Below are positions 35,501 to 43,765 of a stretch of DNA of 64,000 nucleotides, piece by piece. The DNA lies in NCBI RefSeq assembly GCF_003172875.1, contig NZ_QGKM01000005.1:179087-243086 (forward strand), written 5' to 3'. How positions within the stretch are numbered: the first letter of the stretch is position 1; every line of letters starts with the position of its first letter. Below the pieces are notes generated by a model that searched no databases, was not told the origin of the DNA, and worked only from the letters and a program-made list of their open reading frames with translations. Source of the DNA: Leucothrix pacifica (lineage in GTDB: Bacteria; Pseudomonadota; Gammaproteobacteria; Thiotrichales; Thiotrichaceae). A program made the translations under genes and the position numbers.

Positions 35501-38224
35501 TTCAAGTTTCCCTTCCGCAGCGATGGATTTTGTTAGATCAGGATTGCTGAGGTCCACTGTGGCACTTGCATTCAAGCGACCACCATTTTTCAAATCAAGA
35601 TCGACATTTCCATCGATATCATCGCCGCGAATATTGGCCTGAATTTTTGCGGCATTATAAGCGTATTGCTGGGCACGCTCGCCTTCAGGCTTGTAGTCAA
35701 AGAAGCCATTACTCGCGACTAAATCAACTTGCCCAACCGGTACGCCTGCATCCTGGCGGATATTAAACTCCCCACTGACCAAACCTCCCATATCGAACTC
35801 ACTAGGAAGATAGGGGCGAGCGAGTGCGAGTGGCATTGATTTAACCTCACCTTCAGCCACGACTGACTTCATTATGTCAGGCTGCGATAAATCAACGGTC
35901 GCCCGTGCATCCAAGCTTCCACCTGTGACTAAGCTCAGTTGTGTATCTGCCTGAAGTTGATCGCCTTGCAAGGTTGCATCAACATTCACTTGATTAAATT
36001 GGTAGCGCTGTGGACCTGCTGTTTGGTCGGAATAGACAAAGTCCATATTGCGACTGTTTAGTAATAGTTTCCCGCTGCGGTCATCACCAATTTGCTTGGC
36101 GCTAAATGAACCACTAGCCAACCCGCTTAAGCCAATTTCGGGAGGCAAAAACTTTTGCCCCAAGGCAAGTGGGATCGACTTAAACTCGCCCTCAGCGTCA
36201 ATCTGATGCTTCCCATCATCAGGCGATAGCTGTAGGTCAGCTTTGGCATTGATGAGTCCGTCACCTACCAGATTGAAACGAGTCTCGGCCTTAATATCAT
36301 TGCCATTCACATCTGCCTTAAGGACTCCACCAGTGTAAGCAATACGCTGAGTTTTACCGTCCTGAGAGACATTCACTTCACCCGCACTAAAATTGAGCTC
36401 AGCTCGACCTTTGAGGTCAGGGTTAAGCGTGACGGCGTAGTCGCCACCGACGCGCCCATTAACAGTAATTCCGGCAGGAATTAATGGATTCAACACCTGA
36501 AGTGGTGCATTCACTAATTGACCTTGAGTACTAAAACCATCTTGCTGTGTATAGTTCAACGCGGAACACGCAGAGCCATCGGCACCTACTAAGCACAATT
36601 CATCCGCCACAACCCCTGCGGTTGATACCGTCACATTCGCAGGCTGTTTTAACGCCCACTGACCAAACGTGCGATCATTAATATTGACGTCCTGTAGTGT
36701 TCCGCTCCAACGTTGACCATCCCACTCACCATCAACCGCCGCACTGACTTTGGCCTGAGTATGGTCTGCTGTTATTGATAAGCTATGCTTATCAACATCC
36801 CCTTTTCCACTAAGGGTTGCATTGCGCACACGCTCACCATTGACCGTCAAACCTTGTAAACGACCGTCCACTTGGAATTGACCGTCAACTGTTTTAATTT
36901 CCAGATTTCCGGCGTTGAGTTTATTGCCCTGAAATGAGAGGCGAGTGGTATCTAGCTTTCCGTTGATAATCGGTAGATCCATTGTTCCGGTCAATGCGCC
37001 TCTGGCACTAACCCGACCTGCTAGTCCCGGTGCAATGCTGGATAAATCGTTTCCTCTGATATCCCAGTTCAGATCAAATGGCTCACTGCCTCTTCCGTCA
37101 ACTTTGAGGACGTTATTAGAAGACTTGAACTCCAGTTGATCAAAGATCAACTCATCATTCAACATGGATACTTGCCCGCTTCCGGTCAGTGGGTATCCTC
37201 GTAAGGTGCCATTGAGCGATTCAATATCTAGTCCACCGCGCAATTTACCATTTTGCTCGCTGGCTTTCAGACTCAACTCTCCGGTGAGATCCGCTGGCCA
37301 CTCCGGCACAAACTGAGCCGTTTTTAAATTACTGGCAATCAAGTCAAGATCAACTGATAAATTCGGAACCCACGCAATTTCACCATCCGCTTTCAGACTT
37401 CCACTATCTCCTCCCAGAGTCAAGACCTCGATATCCAGAAAATCAAAATCGCCCTTTGCCTCTAAACCAAAGCTTTGTGTGCCCAGTTCGGAGTGAAGAA
37501 TGTCGCCGTCTGCATTCAGCACGTATGATTGCAGTAAGCCATCGGCGACTAGTGCACCTTTAATGTCACCAATATCAGGGTGCTGCCAATCAAATGATGC
37601 CTTAAGATTTATCTCATGCGGCGCTAGCATGTCCATAGTTGCTTCAGAGATCGTGAGCGAAATGGCATTCGGCTCCATCTGCATGTCGGCTGACACGTCT
37701 TTAAGTAACAACTTATCGTCGGTTACCGCAGTGCCATCCAGCACGACATCATCTAACTGAAAAAGGTTTTCATCCTGCTCCTTAACGATAAACTGCGCTA
37801 GTTTGCCGGACTCAATCAATAAGTTAACCGGAGATGTGCCAAAGTCGCCAATATCAACCAACTCACCACGCTTACGTGGATTGTCAGTTGCAGCAAGGTC
37901 GATGATGAGTGACTCAACAGAGAGCGCTTCGATTGGCAATAAATTAGTACTGAAATCAGGCCGTCCAGGCTCAAGGCTGATTTTGTTAAGTGTTGTTACG
38001 TCACCAGAGCGCCACTCTACTTTATCCACATCAATGCGGCTCAGCAAACTCCCGCTGACTCCCTCAATGGTTAACTCTTTAACAAAAGTATTAGCCGCCC
38101 ACGCTCCTAACAATGGCCCCAAAGGAGTTAGCACCAGCGCGAGCAAGGTGAGGAGTAAGAAAAGAATTATTATCTGAATCCAGACCAGAGGCGAAAACAG
38201 ATAATCGCTAACAGGCGTCTTCAC
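32579..38224 (-). CDS. tamB: Translocation and assembly module subunit TamB, expanded
   Basis: The 1881-residue AsmA/TamB-type protein spans the periplasm from an N-terminal membrane helix (IQIIILFLLLTLLALVLTPLG). Its long beta-taco body is thought to conduct phospholipids, or help insert outer-membrane proteins, with TamA. The conserved C-terminal TamB domain occupies about residues 1500-1881. E. coli TamB has ~1259 residues; the extra length comes largely from about eight tandem ~113-residue repeats at residues ~680-1490. The start is a GTG that overlaps the tamA stop (GTGA), so TamA and TamB are coupled. The family assignment is firm. Confidence 0.94.
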   Translation of the reverse strand: MKTPVSDYLFSPLVWIQIIILFLLLTLLALVLTPLGPLLGAWAANTFVKELTIEGVSGSLLSRIDVDKVEWRSGDVTTLNKISLEPGRPDFSTNLLPIEALSVESLIIDLAATDNPRKRGELVDIGDFGTSPVNLLIESGKLAQFIVKEQDENLFQLDDVVLDGTAVTDDKLLLKDVSADMQMEPNAISLTISEATMDMLAPHEINLKASFDWQHPDIGDIKGALVADGLLQSYVLNADGDILHSELGTQSFGLEAKGDFDFLDIEVLTLGGDSGSLKADGEIAWVPNLSVDLDLIASNLKTAQFVPEWPADLTGELSLKASEQNGKLRGGLDIESLNGTLRGYPLTGSGQVSMLNDELIFDQLEFKSSNNVLKVDGRGSEPFDLNWDIRGNDLSSIAPGLAGRVSARGALTGTMDLPIINGKLDTTRLSFQGNKLNAGNLEIKTVDGQFQVDGRLQGLTVNGERVRNATLSGKGDVDKHSLSITADHTQAKVSAAVDGEWDGQRWSGTLQDVNINDRTFGQWALKQPANVTVSTAGVVADELCLVGADGSACSALNYTQQDGFSTQGQLVNAPLQVLNPLIPAGITVNGRVGGDYAVTLNPDLKGRAELNFSAGEVNVSQDGKTQRIAYTGGVLKADVNGNDIKAETRFNLVGDGLINAKADLQLSPDDGKHQIDAEGEFKSIPLALGQKFLPPEIGLSGLASGSFSAKQIGDDRSGKLLLNSRNMDFVYSDQTAGPQRYQFNQVNVDATLQGDQLQADTQLSLVTGGSLDARATVDLSQPDIMKSVVAEGEVKSMPLALARPYLPSEFDMGGLVSGEFNIRQDAGVPVGQVDLVASNGFFDYKPEGERAQQYAYNAAKIQANIRGDDIDGNVDLDLKNGGRLNASATVDLSNPDLTKSIAAEGKLEAVPLAMVRPYLPKEFDLDGTVSGNFKVQQEGGQPVGEVDLLASNGFFKYQPSGEQAQQYAYNSAKIQGSIRGDNIDGNVDFDLKDGGRFNGRATVDLSNPDMMKAVNAEGKIESMPLALLRPYLPKEIDVDGLISGEYSVSQQAGEPVGRVNLISNGGRFSYKEEGAAEQRYQYRTAQVQATVQGDKLLADVGLELSDGGILNTKSSADISSFDKDPIFTAQGTVRDMPMALAKAYLPEGLVLNGRINGEYDVEQNGKLKGKVKLTLPASSLSYDDGTNPAQSYRYRSAEVIADIDGDKVATDIKFALMDGGSFSTKGRLDLSQANNLFAFEGEGSFDAFPLSLAQPYLPVPMTFKGVAQGSYQLSQTGGQQGKLQLTLPASSFTIDTGDGETQTFEYETSQLNATVNGKSIVADTRIALKDGGVIDGNANIVLGASAASHRINVEGKLVSVPLALLEPYVSEDFAFPGQVNGTYKLSQNGGKLAGNVNLSLPNSYFVIETASGDKKAFAYEQGILNTTIDGDRINVDSNLTFKGKGDMSARAQIVLRENGEPSINGVAEVDIPNIYWAQPYVPYSRGLRGKVVGKVSFAGIVSKPRVTGQISMSDGYLRLPQVGTELSDINLSIQANQANQATIVGSINSGGGVIKANGSLSINDVKNWTAKLSLTGDNIKFVDTHEATAYMSPNLQIDANPQAVVIRGTIDIPTADINLKDLPEFSIDESEDVIVIGERAPGESITAVRLQPNIQVRLGNNVRFKGFGFRTRLVGGVRVTNSRNTIVTNGSMYILEGRYEAYGQDLKIDNGRLVFNGPPKNVGVDVRAIREVDSGEVGIHLTGTMQKLKSSIFSDPVMQETEALSYLITGQSLTSATGRETALLMQAVRGLGIDGSEGLISRLGKSLGLDDLSIVTQEDFRESELQLGKKLGSKLYVRYLVGLFDSAHRIAVDYKINKYLNIEAQVGEEQSLDLIYEYEKD
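33770..36190 (-). repeat. About eight tandem ~338-bp repeats inside tamB
   Basis: Each unit carries a PLALxRPYLPxE block, then VSGxFxVxQxxGxPVGxVxL, a short aromatic strand (NGFFxYxPxG), AQQYAYNxAKIQ, and DLKxGGRxNxxATVDLSNPD. The PLAL blocks begin at about 36136, 35797, 35455, 35116, 34777, 34444, 34108 and 33770, a period of 333-342 bp. The units at 35.1-35.8 kb are the most alike at DNA level, suggesting recent duplication or gene conversion; outer units are diverged. Confidence 0.88.
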
Positions 38225-39978
38225 AAATCAGGACCAACACTTAAATGAAAAGTAGCGTCCCCAAACTTACCGTCAGGAAAGCCAATATCGACCCGCACCG
38301 GGCCGATTGGTGATCGATAACGGATGCCACCACCGACACCGTATTGCAGGTCCATATTTCCCCAATCATCGAAAGCATCACCTGCATCAAGGAATACAGC
38401 GGCACTCCACTCATCTTTTATCGGGTGCTCATACTCAACCGAGCCTACCAGCAGATTTTTACCACCGATAATAGAACCAGCACTATTCTCTTCACCGATC
38501 GACTCATAATCATACCCACGAACACTCGCGCCACCACCAGCGAAGAAACGTAGCTTCTTAGGTAAATCTTCAAGACTACCTGCGTTTGTCACTCCCACAT
38601 CCAAGCGATTAACCAAACGACCTTTTCCAACAGGGAAAATATACTTTGTATTTACTTCAAGCTGAGCAACACTCTGATCACTGAGTAGATTATCAACTGC
38701 ACCCTGCCCCTTAAGCTTGATATTCCAACCAGAAGTTGCAAAGTTTTCATTGTTCGTTTGAGTTTTGGAAAGACGCCCACCGACTAACGTCAAGATTGAA
38801 TTATCTGGCTCACCACCGTCAGCTGTCGTGCGATCAATCAAGGTATTAATAAATAAGCCTTGCTCCCAGCCCGAATCCACCTTTCGGGTGTAATCCGCAC
38901 CAAACTCAAAAGACATACTATCGACATCATTTGAAGTGTCATATGTCCAGTCTATGATATAAGCCAGATTGTCGTAGTCCGGATTCTCTCTTGGCTCAAT
39001 CAGCTCAAATTTAACCTCTGACAACGTCTGCGCCCATTGGGCAGAGGCTTCGATTTTTCGTCCTTTATCTCCGGTCCATCGTCGTTGTAATTCGGCCCTA
39101 ACACGTGGCCCCGTGTCGGTACCATAACCAACCTTATAGCGATATCTGTCTCGTTTCGCCCGTGTAAGTTTGATAGTTACTGGTATTTGTTGGTTCTTGG
39201 CATTTTTAATATCAACATTGACTTCAACCAGTGAGTAATACCCACTGCGCTGAAATGACTGCTGCTGATCAATCACGCGCTCAGTACTGAACGGTGTACC
39301 CGGTTTTATTTTGATAAAACGTGTAATCAGATCATCACCCAGCACATCTTGCTCAACAGTGATATCGCCAAAGGTGTATCGAGGCCCCGTGTTCAGAACC
39401 AAATTTACACGAGCCTGATAAGCCACTGGGTCTACTGTGACTGTTTTTTGCTCATAAACAGCATCAAGATAGCCGAGTGTTTCGGCTGTTTCAGTTAATT
39501 GGGTTTTAAAATCATCGTATAACTGATGATTCAGAATATCGCCTTGCTGATAAGGAGGTGATTGCATCACTTGGCGGAAGCGAGTCTCATTAGAACCCTG
39601 GCCTTTAACTTCAATAAATTGACTCACTACCCTAACTGGCTGTCCCGGATCAATCCCCAGTGTCATTTCCCAGCAATTGTTGACCTCCTTACCACCGGAC
39701 GTAAATTCAGCATCATAATAGCCCAGTGCTCGCGCACCTTTACGCAAACTCGTTTTGAGAGATTGAAAGTAATCTGTCACCTCAGACTTAGCGGCATTAC
39801 ACTCAGGCTGACTCACCGGTAAATGCTTTTCAAGCGCTGCTTTTAGCTCACCACTTACGCCTGAAATGGTCAGTTTTGCTAGTGGTGCGTCATCTGCCGC
39901 GGACACACTGATTGTGCTGGCACAATAAAGTAGCACACCTGTTATAAGACAACTGAGTGTCTGTTTAGATACTGCCAT
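38221..39978 (-). CDS. tamA: Autotransporter assembly complex protein TamA (Omp85 family)
   Basis: The 585-residue outer-membrane protein has a signal peptide (ending near SVSAADD), three POTRA-like modules to about residue 265, and a C-terminal 16-strand Omp85 barrel. The Omp85 motifs FAGGGASVRGYDYES and GGIRYRSPIGPVRVDI are clear. I placed the start at the ATG at 39978, nine bases after AAGGGG; the TTG three codons upstream is less likely. It overlaps tamB by four bases and follows dacB by ~35 bp. Confidence 0.94.
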   Translation of the reverse strand: MAVSKQTLSCLITGVLLYCASTISVSAADDAPLAKLTISGVSGELKAALEKHLPVSQPECNAAKSEVTDYFQSLKTSLRKGARALGYYDAEFTSGGKEVNNCWEMTLGIDPGQPVRVVSQFIEVKGQGSNETRFRQVMQSPPYQQGDILNHQLYDDFKTQLTETAETLGYLDAVYEQKTVTVDPVAYQARVNLVLNTGPRYTFGDITVEQDVLGDDLITRFIKIKPGTPFSTERVIDQQQSFQRSGYYSLVEVNVDIKNAKNQQIPVTIKLTRAKRDRYRYKVGYGTDTGPRVRAELQRRWTGDKGRKIEASAQWAQTLSEVKFELIEPRENPDYDNLAYIIDWTYDTSNDVDSMSFEFGADYTRKVDSGWEQGLFINTLIDRTTADGGEPDNSILTLVGGRLSKTQTNNENFATSGWNIKLKGQGAVDNLLSDQSVAQLEVNTKYIFPVGKGRLVNRLDVGVTNAGSLEDLPKKLRFFAGGGASVRGYDYESIGEENSAGSIIGGKNLLVGSVEYEHPIKDEWSAAVFLDAGDAFDDWGNMDLQYGVGGGIRYRSPIGPVRVDIGFPDGKFGDATFHLSVGPDL

Positions 39979-40013
39979 TAGGTTCAACCCCTTAATCTAC
40001 CGGTACTTCTAGC

Positions 40014-41519
40014 CTACTGCTCGAAAGCCCAGCGTAATATTTCGTCTTGAATTTTTCCGCCCCGTGCCGACGTAGCACGGGAACCATTGTGCTGTACCAC
40101 AATGACTAAACGCCTTCCTTTACGATTCAACATATAACCCGCAATTGCAGTGACGCTATTCAACGTACCTGTTTTTAAGTGACTCCGGCCTTTTTGATCA
40201 TCACTTTTAAAACGAGAAGCCAATGTCCCATCCAGCCCCGGCAAGGACATTGATGACATAAACTCAGGCATATAAGCATCCCGATAGGCGACTTCCAGCA
40301 ATTGTGACATTTGTCGTGCAGAAACTCTCGCTTTTCTCGACAAGCCGGAACCGTTATCCACCACCATATTGGTCGTATCAACACCTTGTTTTTTTAAAGT
40401 TTCGAGAACTGCGTCCCGACCTTTGTCTAGCGTTGCCGGTGCACCGAAGCGATTAGCCCCGATTGTGAGTAATAGCTGACGAGTCATCACGTTATTACTC
40501 CATTTATTGATTAAGCGGATTTGTTCACCTAGTGTTGGTGAGCTGTACGAATGAAAAAGTTCGTCATCTCCATTTACTTGACCAGCTTTTAATCCACCGT
40601 GTAATTTGCCACCTAGTTCTGTCCAAAAATGTTTGAATGCATCAAAAGCGTGCTGAGTAGGATCAGACAAATTACGCATAAGATATCGGGGTTTACAGCT
40701 CACCGAGAACTGTCCTTTGACGATCAATTGCTTTTCCGGACTCCAGCTAAGTTTCGGGCGTCCGTGCTGGCGTTTACACCGTCCTTTCACTAACGCGACT
40801 TGATTATCGATAGTCAGAGCAGATGATGGAGGAAAAGGAATGATATCCGCCAATGTTGCAGCCTCATCCTCAGGCGGTTTAATCATCAACCGGGTCGCCT
40901 GAAAGTTAAACATTAACGGAGACGCACCCGCATTGTACACCCGGAAACCTTGACCATCGAATGCATCATTATCGTGATCCGGTAAGTCATAGTAGCTGTT
41001 ATCTATGATTACATTCCCTGTAATTTCTCTCAGCCCTTTGTCATGCAGCTCATGAACAAACTTCCAATACCGTTCGTAGACCATAAACGGATCACCATGC
41101 CCCTTGAGGATCAGATCACCCTTTAATATGCCGTTTTCAATATCTCCACGATGCCATGCCTCTGTTCGCCAGGCATAGTTTGGCCCTAACTGCTTTAATG
41201 CTGCAAAGGTCGTAATAAGCTTCACAGTTGATGCCGGTGAACGCATGATATCAACATTATGCTCCAGCAGCGGCTGCTTCGAATTCAGATCACGCACATA
41301 GATACTCAGGTTATCAGCGGGGACTTTATTCTTGCTTAACAAGGCAATCAGAGACTCAGGCAATGAGTCCATCGGCACATCTTCGACGACCCTATGCTCA
41401 ATCGCTAGCGCAGGTGCTGGTAAGTTGTCCTCATCAGCATTCACCGAAATCGCAATAGACATGACGATGATCGCAGTGGACAAATACCCAAACACAAGAC
41501 TAGCACGGGCAAATCTCAT
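40014..41519 (-). CDS. dacB: D-alanyl-D-alanine carboxypeptidase/endopeptidase (PBP4)
   Basis: The 501-residue periplasmic enzyme trims and cleaves peptidoglycan cross-links. It has a signal peptide (ending near VNADED) and the class C penicillin-binding motifs: SxxK in RSPASTVKL, SxN in INKWSNNVM and KTG in HLKTGTLNS. The large insertion between SxxK and SxN is typical of the PBP4 family. It starts three bases after the trmO stop and precedes tamA, in a probable trmO-dacB-tamA-tamB operon. Confidence 0.93.
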   Translation of the reverse strand: MRFARASLVFGYLSTAIIVMSIAISVNADEDNLPAPALAIEHRVVEDVPMDSLPESLIALLSKNKVPADNLSIYVRDLNSKQPLLEHNVDIMRSPASTVKLITTFAALKQLGPNYAWRTEAWHRGDIENGILKGDLILKGHGDPFMVYERYWKFVHELHDKGLREITGNVIIDNSYYDLPDHDNDAFDGQGFRVYNAGASPLMFNFQATRLMIKPPEDEAATLADIIPFPPSSALTIDNQVALVKGRCKRQHGRPKLSWSPEKQLIVKGQFSVSCKPRYLMRNLSDPTQHAFDAFKHFWTELGGKLHGGLKAGQVNGDDELFHSYSSPTLGEQIRLINKWSNNVMTRQLLLTIGANRFGAPATLDKGRDAVLETLKKQGVDTTNMVVDNGSGLSRKARVSARQMSQLLEVAYRDAYMPEFMSSMSLPGLDGTLASRFKSDDQKGRSHLKTGTLNSVTAIAGYMLNRKGRRLVIVVQHNGSRATSARGGKIQDEILRWAFEQ

Positions 41520-41522
41520 TAT

Positions 41523-42242
41523 TCATTCTTCCTTGATTGATAACTCGATAACTTCGACAATATCATCTGCTAAGTACCGCCAACGTAAGTTAAAATCACA
41601 CAGATGAGTGGCATATATCCTATCGCCTTGTTGAGCGGAATGGTAGGAAGGACGAGGGTCTAGTGCTAATATTTGACGAATCAGCTCCTCAACATCTCGG
41701 GCAAGCCTGATTGATGATAATTCGCACTCTCTGGCAGCCTGCAAAGTGAAACAAACTTTGTATTTTGCATTAGGTGGCGTGTCAGCAAACCCGCCTGATG
41801 CATCCGAAATACTGTCCACATAGGGAATGTAAGGTTTGATATCTAACACCGGAGTACCATCCAATAAATCGCAGCCATCGAGTACTAATGACACCTGCCC
41901 CTCGCTAATCTTTATGTCTGATAAGCGCACCACTGACAGGCCAATTGGATTTGGTCTATGCGTAGATCGCGTGGCAAAGACACCTGTCCGTTGATTACCT
42001 CCCAGACGTGGCGGTCTGACTGTCGGTTTCCATTGCCCTATTGGTACCGCATGGAAAGCAAAAATGATCCATATGTGAGAAAAGCCCTCAAGACCACGGA
42101 CAATTTCCGGAATTGAGTAATTATCAAGTAAAATGAGTTCTGCGGTTGCTGCAGGCACTAACCCCGGTTGACGAGGAATAGTAAATTTTTCCTTAAAGCA
42201 GGAGTTGATTTTACCAACAGTTGAAAAGTTAAAATTATTCAT
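41523..42242 (-). CDS. trmO: tRNA (N6-threonylcarbamoyladenosine(37)-N6)-methyltransferase TrmO
   Basis: The 239-residue TsaA-like protein methylates t6A37 in tRNAThr. It shows the family pattern IWIIFAFHA, RPPRLGGNQRTGVFATRSTHRPNPIGLS and LDIKPYIPYVDS. The product also carries the C-terminal extension typical of the E. coli protein (SYHSAQQGDRIYATHLCDFNLRW). It heads the trmO-dacB-tamA-tamB run and is divergent from apaG, with only 24 bp between the two start codons. Confidence 0.93.
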   Translation of the reverse strand: MNNFNFSTVGKINSCFKEKFTIPRQPGLVPAATAELILLDNYSIPEIVRGLEGFSHIWIIFAFHAVPIGQWKPTVRPPRLGGNQRTGVFATRSTHRPNPIGLSVVRLSDIKISEGQVSLVLDGCDLLDGTPVLDIKPYIPYVDSISDASGGFADTPPNAKYKVCFTLQAARECELSSIRLARDVEELIRQILALDPRPSYHSAQQGDRIYATHLCDFNLRWRYLADDIVEVIELSIKEE

Positions 42243-42266
42243 TGAAACGTATTATACTTCACAGCT

Positions 42267-42650
42267 ATGACTGAAATAAAACAATACGACATCCGTGTTC
42301 ACGTAAAGACGGAATATCTACCCTCAGAGTCTGATGAAGACAATGACAGGTTTGTCTTTGCCTATACGATTACGGTCGAAAATCATGGTTCTGAACCAGC
42401 AAAGCTTTTGTCTAGGCATTGGATAATTACCGATGCGGAGAATCGGGTTCAGGAGGTCAAAGGCAAAGGCGTTATCGGTGAGCAGCCGCACCTGAAAGAA
42501 GGTGAGTCTTTTAGTTATACCAGTGGCACGATGATTGAAACTAAGGTGGGTTCAATGCAGGGAACTTACCAAATGATTGCGGATGATGGCCACACATTTA
42601 ATGCCGAAATCAAACCATTCACATTAGCAATTCCGGGTATCCTTCACTGA
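42267..42650 (+). CDS. apaG: ApaG protein
   Basis: The 127-residue single-domain Ig-like protein matches ApaG, long linked to Co2+/Mg2+ resistance and still without a defined mechanism. Hallmarks are FAYTITVENHGSEPAKLLSRHWIITDA, the GEQPHLKEGESFSYTSG block (GxGVxGxxP) and GTYQM. It is usually in an operon with ksgA and apaH, but here they lie 41 kb upstream and 15 kb downstream. It starts 24 bp from divergent trmO. Confidence 0.95.
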   Translation: MTEIKQYDIRVHVKTEYLPSESDEDNDRFVFAYTITVENHGSEPAKLLSRHWIITDAENRVQEVKGKGVIGEQPHLKEGESFSYTSGTMIETKVGSMQGTYQMIADDGHTFNAEIKPFTLAIPGILH

Positions 42651-42663
42651 GAACTTACTATCC

Positions 42664-42696
42664 CAAAGAAAAGAGGGGACATCCGAAGATGCCCCC
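42664..42696 (-). terminator. Orphan minus-strand terminator with UUCG tetraloop
   Basis: On the minus strand, GGGGGCATC-TTCG-GATGTCCCC forms a 9-bp stem (one G-T pair) capped by the very stable UUCG loop and followed by TCTTTTCTTT. On the plus strand no T-run follows, so it does not serve apaG. No minus-strand gene lies upstream for more than 6 kb. A short CCCC-CTGG-GGGG hairpin just before it would compete with the stem. Confidence 0.85.
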
Positions 42697-42930
42697 CAGG
42701 GGGATTGCAGACATCAAATCCATATGAGTATCCACAAGCTTGACAGGCTAGCGGTGTCGCAACACTAGCCACGTCCGCAGAATAGTTGACCAAGGGCCGT
42801 TCTTCTAGGGGTAAACGGAGCAACGGCACTAATTCAGAGACAGAGCCATTCGTCTATTGGTACTGGTCAAAAGTCGACCGACAGCATAAGCTCAGAGTAC
42901 ATACGACTCTGGTTTAATCCAGACAATAAT
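42664..42930 (-). ncRNA. Candidate structured small RNA (minus strand)
   Basis: The 370-bp gap between apaG and the transglycosylase gene has no credible coding frame but ends, read on the minus strand, in a strong terminator. Upstream on that strand are several local hairpins: TCTGG/CCAGA near 42920, AGAGT/ACTCT near 42900, GCCGTT/AACGGC at about 42797-42828, and GGCTAG/CTAGCC at about 42745-42769. A longer pairing (TTGACCA with TGGTCAA, about 42870 with 42787) encloses some of them. A TATAAG element at 42936-42941 could be the -10, giving an RNA of about 265 nt, but its -35 is poor. It does not show the signature motifs of RNase P RNA, tmRNA or SRP RNA that I know. The 5' end is a guess. 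Confidence 0.42.
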
Positions 42931-43020
42931 AAAAACTTATATAGGAAGTTTGCACTTCTACGAACTCAACAGCCCCCTGCTATTCTGTGGCTAACCAGAG
43001 TGCGAACGTGTCAGTGACTC
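42697..43020. other. Gene-free spacer holding the candidate RNA and the promoter of the next gene
   Basis: The part nearest 43020 (about 42945-43020) must contain the promoter and leader of the lytic transglycosylase gene on the plus strand. No Shine-Dalgarno sequence is obvious before its ATG. The rest is the candidate minus-strand RNA. Confidence 0.5.
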
Positions 43021-43722
43021 ATGAAATTATCTCTCCCTTTTTTATCGGGTCTGTTTGGACTGGTTTTCTGTAATATTTACTTAACAAGCACTGTCAATGC
43101 AGATGTCTATGCATATCATGGCGCTAATGGTGAGCGAATCCTGACGGACAAGCGAATACATAATAAACATTATCGTTTGGTCAAAACCTACAAAACGCGT
43201 AGCAAGTCAAAGCCAGCCAAAAAGAAGGCTGTGACTAAACCAAAGCTTGCTAAGACCACAAAAAAGAGCGCTACCTCAAAAGCAAATGTTTTCCAATGTG
43301 GCAACACCGCTTTCATTTCAAAGCAACAAAAGGCTTACAAGAATATCATCCGGTCTTATGCTGCCAAGTACGGTGTCGAAGAAGCGTTGATTTATTCCGT
43401 AGTGAAGCAGGAGTCATGCTTTAATGAAAAGGCTTTATCGCGTGCTGGCGCTATCGGCCTCATGCAATTGATGCCTGCTACCGCTTCCTACCTGAAGATT
43501 AAGAACCCATGGAATCCGGAACAAAATATCCATGGCGGCGTGATGTACTTATCCCGCATGCTAAAGCGCTTTAAGGGCAACAAAAAGTATGCGTTAGCAG
43601 CCTACAATGCAGGCCCCGGAAAGGTTGAACGTTATGGCGGCATCCCTCCTTACAGAGAAACGCAACATTACGTGAAGAAAATTATGGCCGATTACACGCG
43701 CATGAAGAGTATGGGGCTTTAA
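43021..43722 (+). CDS. Lytic transglycosylase (SLT domain) with N-terminal DUF4124-like segment
   Basis: The 233-residue protein has a signal peptide (ending near TVNADV), a short segment resembling DUF4124 (VYAYHGANGERILTDKR), a Lys/Ala-rich basic linker and a C-terminal goose-type lysozyme/SLT domain from about residue 115. The catalytic glutamate is in VVKQESCFNEKALS, followed by GAIGLMQLMPATA and AYNAGPGKVERY. It cleaves peptidoglycan glycan strands with formation of 1,6-anhydroMurNAc. A hairpin overlaps the stop codon (43710-43735) but lacks a T-run. Confidence 0.92.
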   Translation: MKLSLPFLSGLFGLVFCNIYLTSTVNADVYAYHGANGERILTDKRIHNKHYRLVKTYKTRSKSKPAKKKAVTKPKLAKTTKKSATSKANVFQCGNTAFISKQQKAYKNIIRSYAAKYGVEEALIYSVVKQESCFNEKALSRAGAIGLMQLMPATASYLKIKNPWNPEQNIHGGVMYLSRMLKRFKGNKKYALAAYNAGPGKVERYGGIPPYRETQHYVKKIMADYTRMKSMGL

Positions 43723-43765
43723 TATTGGCCCCGTATTAAGATAGAGTTAGCCGATCTGAAGGTGT

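Noticed and set aside
33770-36190. Regular repeats as a possible CRISPR array
   Set aside because: Units are ~338 bp, coding in frame within tamB, and lack short repeats with unique spacers.
42644-42829. Minus-strand 61-residue reading frame with a CxxC
   Set aside because: It starts at a GTG, runs through the terminator hairpin and has no RBS or homology I can see. The structured RNA explanation fits better.
42664-42930. Identification of the candidate RNA as RNase P RNA, tmRNA, SRP RNA or 6S RNA
   Set aside because: The diagnostic conserved segments of the first three are absent, and I could not match the 6S RNA layout; a covariance search is needed to be sure.
43710-43735. Hairpin at the end of the lytic transglycosylase gene as a terminator
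   Set aside because: The stem is good but no T-run follows, so termination is not supported.
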